In this document: positions 60,482 through 64,000 of the stretch, one piece after another | How the letters are laid out: each line of letters opens with the position of its first letter | Numbering within the stretch: the stretch's first letter is position 1 | DNA from: Brevibacterium yomogidense | GTDB taxonomy: Bacteria > Actinomycetota > Actinomycetes > Actinomycetales > Brevibacteriaceae | Length of the DNA: 64,000 bases | Direction of reading: 5' to 3' | Assembly: GCF_016107685.1 (NCBI RefSeq) | Contig: NZ_JABASY010000002.1 | Location: 434,001-498,000, forward strand | Translations under genes and position numbers: made by a program | The notes under the pieces: generated by a model | Database searches by the model: none | The model's input: only the letters and a program-made list of their open reading frames with translations | What the model was told of the DNA's origin: nothing

Positions 60482-60514
60482 GCGCGGCGGTCGGCCTTCC
60501 CGCCGTTCTGGCCG

Positions 60515-60520
60515 TACCAT
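60515..60520 (+). promoter_or_regulatory. -10 box TACCAT for rel
   Basis: TACCAT would give a leader of about 43 bases ending in AGGGAGGGCCCT before GTG 60571. The -35 is unclear. Confidence 0.4.
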
Positions 60521-60570
60521 GGTCGCACGGAGATCGGCGGATCACACCGCTTCGGTGAAGGGAGGGCCCT

Positions 60571-62853
60571 GTGGCTCATGTCGAGGAAAGCGCCGGCGCA
60601 CGTCGTCGGGGACTCGGTCGGCTGGCGTTCTGGACTGCGCGCGCCCAGCAGGATCCGGCGCGTCCCAAAGCGCTGGGTCCTCTGCTGCAGGCGCTCGAGG
60701 TCAACCACCCCCGCAGCGACACCGGGCTCGTGCTGCGGGCCTACCGGGTGGCGGAGAAGGCCCACGACGGGCAGACCCGCAAGAGCGGTGACCCGTACAT
60801 CACGCACCCCGTCGCCGTAGCGACGATCCTCGCGGAGATCGGGATGACCCCGACAACTCTCGCGGCAGCACTGCTGCACGACACCGTCGAGGACACGGAC
60901 TACTCGCTGGACCAGCTCCGCGAGGACTTCGGCGAGGAGATCGCCGTCATGGTCGACGGCGTGACGAAGCTCGACAAGATCGAGTACGGCGCGGCCGCAC
61001 AGTCGGAGACCGTGCGGAAGATGATCGTCGCGATGAGCCGCGACATCCGCGTGCTCGTCATCAAGCTCGCCGACCGCCTGCACAACGCACGGACCTGGAA
61101 ATACGTGCCGGCGTCGTCGAGCGGCAGGAAGGCGAAGGAGACGCTCGAGATCTTCGCGCCCCTGGCACACCGTCTGGGCATGAACACGATCAAGTGGGAG
61201 CTCGAGGACCTCTCCTTCCAGGTGCTCTACCCGAAGGTCTACGACGAGATCGTCCGCCTGGTCGCGGAGCGGGCGCCGGAGCGAGAGAAGTTCCTGGGGA
61301 TCGTGGCGAAGGAGGTGGGCGACGAACTCGTCTCGTCGAACATCGACGGGACGATCTCCGGCCGCCCCAAGCACTACTACTCGATCTACCAGAAGATGGT
61401 CGTCCGCGGCCACGAGTTCGCGGACATCTACGACCTCGTGGGCGTCCGCGTCCTCGTGGAGACCGTCCGGGAGTGCTACGCGGTGCTCGGCATCGTGCAC
61501 GCGCGGTGGTCACCCATCGCAGGGCGGTTCAAGGACTACATCGCGATGCCCAAGTTCAACATGTACCAGAGCCTCCACACCACGGTCATCGGCCCGTACG
61601 GCAGGCCCGTCGAGATCCAGATCCGCACTCGCGAGATGGACCGCCGGGCGGAGTTCGGGGTCGCGGCGCACTGGAAGTACAAGGACCGGGGCGGAACCCA
61701 GGCGGGCGGACGGACCGCGAAGGTCGGCGACTCGGGCACCGTCGACGACGTCGCGTGGCTCCGGCAGCTCCTCGACTGGCAGAAGGAGGTGTCCGACCCG
61801 GAGGAGTTCCTCGACAGCCTCCGCTACGAGGTGAACTCCAAGGAGGTCTACGCCTTCACCCCGAAGGGCGACATCATCGCCCTGCCCGCGGAGTCGACCC
61901 CCGTCGACTTCGCGTACGCGGTGCACACGGAGGTGGGCCATCGGACGATGGGCGCCCGGGTGAACGGTCGACTCGTGGCTCTGGAGTCTGCGCTCGAGAA
62001 CGGTGACGTCGTCGAGGTCTTCACCTCGAAGGACGAGACAGCGGGGCCCAGCCGCGACTGGCTGTCCTTCGTGAAGTCCCCGCGGGCCCGCAACAAGATC
62101 AGGCAGTGGTTCAGCAAGGAGCGACGCGAGGAGGCGATCGAGAACGGACGCGAGCAGCTCGCCCGCGCGATGCGCCGCCACGCACTGTCCGCGGAGCGGC
62201 TCATGTCCGCAGAGGGCCTGCTCTCCGTCGCTGAAGAGCTGCACCTGCCCGACGTCTCCGCGGTCTACGCGGCTATCGGGAACGGGACCACCTCCGCTGC
62301 GCACGTGGTCGACCTGCTGGCCAGAGCGACCGGTGCGGAGGAGGAGAAGCCCGTCGTCCTCGGTCCCTCCAATCGCACGGGACGCTCCAGCGGTCATCAT
62401 TCGACGGCCGACGGTGTCCGGGTGAAGGGTGCGGAAGGGCTGCTCATCAAACTCGCCCGCTGCTGCACACCGGTGCCGGGCGACGAGATCGTCGGCTTCG
62501 TCACACGCGGCGCCGGGGTATCGGTCCACCGGAACGACTGCACCAACCTCGAAGCGATGCGGTCGGAGCCGGAGCGGTTCGTCGAGGTCGAATGGACCGG
62601 ACGCACTCAGGGCCTCTACCTCGTGAACATCCAGGTCGAGGCGCTGGACCGCTCAGGGCTGCTGTCGGACATCACGAAGGTGCTGTCCGAGCTGCACGTG
62701 AACATCCTGTCCGCGTCGGTGGCGACGTCGCGTGCCCGTGTCGCGCAGTCGCGGTTCGTGTTCGAACTGGGGGACGGCACGCACCTGGACAACGTGCTCG
62801 CCGCAGTGCGGCGCGTCGAGGGTGTCTTCGACGTCTATCGCGTGAGCGTCTGA
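60571..62853 (+). CDS. rel: bifunctional (p)ppGpp synthetase/hydrolase Rel
   Basis: Rel makes and degrades the stringent-response alarmone. The HD hydrolase domain shows [16 protein letters not shown] and [12 protein letters not shown]; the synthetase domain has [20 protein letters not shown], with the RFKD form expected in bifunctional enzymes. TGS ([20 protein letters not shown]), a zinc-finger region ([19 protein letters not shown]) and an ACT domain follow. Length is 760 aa, complete. GTG 60571 has AGGGAGGG upstream. It converges on, and overlaps by 19 bases, the AbiEi-like gene. Confidence 0.96.
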   Translation: MAHVEESAGARRRGLGRLAFWTARAQQDPARPKALGPLLQALEVNHPRSDTGLVLRAYRVAEKAHDGQTRKSGDPYITHPVAVATILAEIGMTPTTLAAALLHDTVEDTDYSLDQLREDFGEEIAVMVDGVTKLDKIEYGAAAQSETVRKMIVAMSRDIRVLVIKLADRLHNARTWKYVPASSSGRKAKETLEIFAPLAHRLGMNTIKWELEDLSFQVLYPKVYDEIVRLVAERAPEREKFLGIVAKEVGDELVSSNIDGTISGRPKHYYSIYQKMVVRGHEFADIYDLVGVRVLVETVRECYAVLGIVHARWSPIAGRFKDYIAMPKFNMYQSLHTTVIGPYGRPVEIQIRTREMDRRAEFGVAAHWKYKDRGGTQAGGRTAKVGDSGTVDDVAWLRQLLDWQKEVSDPEEFLDSLRYEVNSKEVYAFTPKGDIIALPAESTPVDFAYAVHTEVGHRTMGARVNGRLVALESALENGDVVEVFTSKDETAGPSRDWLSFVKSPRARNKIRQWFSKERREEAIENGREQLARAMRRHALSAERLMSAEGLLSVAEELHLPDVSAVYAAIGNGTTSAAHVVDLLARATGAEEEKPVVLGPSNRTGRSSGHHSTADGVRVKGAEGLLIKLARCCTPVPGDEIVGFVTRGAGVSVHRNDCTNLEAMRSEPERFVEVEWTGRTQGLYLVNIQVEALDRSGLLSDITKVLSELHVNILSASVATSRARVAQSRFVFELGDGTHLDNVLAAVRRVEGVFDVYRVSV

Positions 62854-63476
62854 CCCCCGAGGGATCCGCCCTCACGGGGATCTCCCTCGCGGGGCGGGTC
62901 TTCGAGAGTCCGGTCCTGGGAGGGTGCTGTCCCGTGCACCGTCGACCGGGACAGCGCGCGGATCCGTGCGATGAACGGTCGCCTCTCGATCCGGTCGAGC
63001 CAGACGAGGAACGCGCTGCGGTCCCCGGCAGGCACCCGCGCGAGAGTATGACGCGCCGCTGATTCCGGGTCGGGAGCCACGACCGCGTCGCGGAAGAGGT
63101 CGAAGAGGGTCCGCTCGGGAGACGTCACCCACGTGCCCGCGACGTCCAGGCGCTCCGGGGGCGGGACATCACGCTCGTACACCGTCCACCCGCAGGTCGA
63201 GGCCCGCATGCGCCTCCGCGACAGGGTGGTGTACTCGACGAGTGCCGGCGCACGCCCCGTCGCGGAACCCCACCACACCCAGTGGGCGGAGCGATGCGAC
63301 AGAGCCACGCGCGGTCGCGGTGGGGATCCCAGCGCCCTGCTGCGCAGCGCCGGGTCCGGGATCGTTCCCTGTTCCACCCAGACCTCGTCCGTCATCCGCT
63401 GGAGCAGCCCGTCGTACTCCAGTGCGAGCAGTCCCGGCAGGGGGAGCGGGTCATCGAGCCGGTGGAACCCAATCAT
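62835..63476 (-). CDS. AbiEi-antitoxin-like / DUF559-associated hypothetical protein
   Basis: The 213-aa protein resembles the actinobacterial group often labelled type IV antitoxin AbiEi-like: [19 protein letters not shown], a central strand [20 protein letters not shown], and [18 protein letters not shown]. No AbiEii-like toxin is adjacent, and the C-terminal 40 residues are charged low complexity. ATG 63476 is preferred because TTGCCA, a 17-base spacer and GAGAGT lie 6 bases ahead; the frame is open 23 residues further upstream. The 3' end overlaps the end of rel by 19 bases. Function unknown. Confidence 0.6.
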   Translation of the reverse strand: MIGFHRLDDPLPLPGLLALEYDGLLQRMTDEVWVEQGTIPDPALRSRALGSPPRPRVALSHRSAHWVWWGSATGRAPALVEYTTLSRRRMRASTCGWTVYERDVPPPERLDVAGTWVTSPERTLFDLFRDAVVAPDPESAARHTLARVPAGDRSAFLVWLDRIERRPFIARIRALSRSTVHGTAPSQDRTLEDPPREGDPREGGSLGGQTLTR

Positions 63477-63482
63477 GGTCCC

Positions 63483-63511
63483 ACTCTCGCGACAGCCCAC
63501 CGTGCTGGCAA
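63483..63511 (-). promoter_or_regulatory. possible leaderless promoter of the AbiEi-like gene
   Basis: On the minus strand TTGCCA (63506-63511), a 17-base spacer and GAGAGT (63483-63488) precede ATG 63476 by 6 bases. The -35 matches TTGACA at five of six positions; the -10 is weak. Confidence 0.35.
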
Positions 63512-63605
63512 GGGGCCGGCGGCGCCTGTGGATACAGCACTCCACCGCCGGATCACCTGTGACGAGGAGTCGTCGGCTCAGCCTGTCAGCGCCGATCAGG
63601 AACCG

Positions 63606-64000
63606 TCAGGACAGCTCTTCCGCAGTCTGCGAGAGCTGAGCGAACCAGGCGCGCCTCGCCGCCAGGGCCTCCTCCGCCTGGGCGATGGACTTCGCATCAC
63701 CCGTCTCGCGTGCCTTCTGCAGGGCCTCTTCCAGTTCGGCGATGGAGTCCTCCAGCTGTGAGAGCACGCCGCTCGTGCGCGCACGGGTCTCCGGGTTCGT
63801 CCGCTGCCACTCGGCCTCCTCCGCATCGGCGAGCGCCTTCTCGACACTGCGCAGACCGCTCTCGATCCGCGACATGTCGCCGCGGGGAACCTTCCCCGCG
63901 TCCTCCCACCTGTCCTGGATGGACCGCAGTGACACCTTCGAGGATTCGATGTCCGTGATCGGCAGCAGGGCGCGTGCTTCTTCCAGGAGCCCCTCCTTCA
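63606..64000 (-). CDS. DUF349 domain protein, C-terminal part only
   Basis: Only the last 131 codons or so lie in the window; the frame is open to the right edge, reading KEGLLEEARALLPITDI at the boundary. The visible part is a charged helical coiled-coil region of the DUF349 type: LRSIQDRWEDAGKVPRGDM, then long Glu/Ala-rich helices (DSIAELEEALQKARETGD) and LAARRAWFAQLSQTAEELS at the end. The start codon lies outside the window. DUF349 proteins are of unknown function and often lie beside rel in actinobacteria. Confidence 0.8.
   Translation of the reverse strand, partial: KEGLLEEARALLPITDIESSKVSLRSIQDRWEDAGKVPRGDMSRIESGLRSVEKALADAEEAEWQRTNPETRARTSGVLSQLEDSIAELEEALQKARETGDAKSIAQAEEALAARRAWFAQLSQTAEELS

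Noticed and set aside
1..64000. CRISPR arrays, insertion sequences, prophage or integrated elements
   Set aside because: I saw no regularly spaced long repeats, no transposase or integrase motifs, no att-like duplications at the tRNA genes and no shift in composition.

Overview
This 64-kb window is ordinary chromosomal backbone from a GC-rich Gram-positive bacterium of the Actinomycetota, most likely a Micrococcales-type genome. The evidence is the very high GC content, many GTG and some TTG starts, almost exclusive use of TGA stops, apparently leaderless genes, an actinobacterial long-form (about 480 aa) GAPDH, a DUF3097 protein, and blocks of synteny shared with mycobacteria and other actinobacteria (glyS-dgt-dnaG; comEA-comEC-holA-rpsT-lepA-hemW; hrcA-dnaJ-rsmE-phoH-ybeY-corC-era; thrS-HIT-pgsA; yebC-ruvCAB-yajC-secDF-relA). 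There is no 16S gene, so the genus is left open. I saw no phage, insertion sequence, CRISPR array or plasmid feature, and no gene-free stretch longer than about 270 bases.

Layout. 184-7928: glycyl-tRNA synthetase, a divergent lactate permease, then a tight dus-dgt-dnaG operon. 7944-11266: a TetR regulator and an MFS drug-type exporter behind an unusual array of TGCA motifs, then a hydroxyacid dehydrogenase. 11321-19345: mostly minus-strand metabolism (glycerol kinase, long GAPDH, a YihY membrane protein, a thiol transferase, acyl-CoA synthetase) and a plus-strand DedA protein. 19514-23216: leuS and nadE. 23271-30717: a membrane protein, UDP-glucose dehydrogenase, DegV, ComEA, ComEC and HolA. 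30809-37899: rpsT, a MazF-like protein, an exonuclease/endonuclease/phosphatase protein, lepA, hemW, DUF4870 and DUF3097. 38014-45082: a CIRCE-controlled heat-shock and ribosome-maturation operon from hrcA to era. 45198-47628: zapE, PPK2 and a PGPGW membrane protein. 47704-48190: a four-tRNA operon (Gly, Cys, Val, Val). 48330-62853: thrS, HIT, an S9 peptidase, a phosphatidyl-alcohol synthase, yebC, ruvC, SOS-box-controlled ruvAB, yajC-secD-secF and bifunctional rel. 62835-64000: an AbiEi-like protein and the C-terminal end of a DUF349 protein.

Most genes serve information processing: translation (three aminoacyl-tRNA synthetases, four tRNAs, S20, EF4, RsmE, YbeY, Era), replication and repair (DnaG, HolA, RuvABC), export (YajC/SecD/SecF) and the stringent response. 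No clearly new multi-gene system is visible. The points most worth a second look are regulatory: a triple 17-bp TGCA-N5-TGCA operator array at 7944-7994; a recurring TANNNT-N6-8-start-codon arrangement that predicts leaderless mRNAs and fixes several start codons, sometimes with the upstream gene's TAG stop forming the -10 box; a terminator hairpin inside the dedA coding sequence; a long hairpin at the predicted 5' end of the thiol-transferase mRNA; and a near-perfect LexA box before ruvA. Protein oddities include a collagen-like linker in DnaG, large acidic segments in YajC and SecD, and a solitary MazF-like protein with a long basic N-terminal extension.
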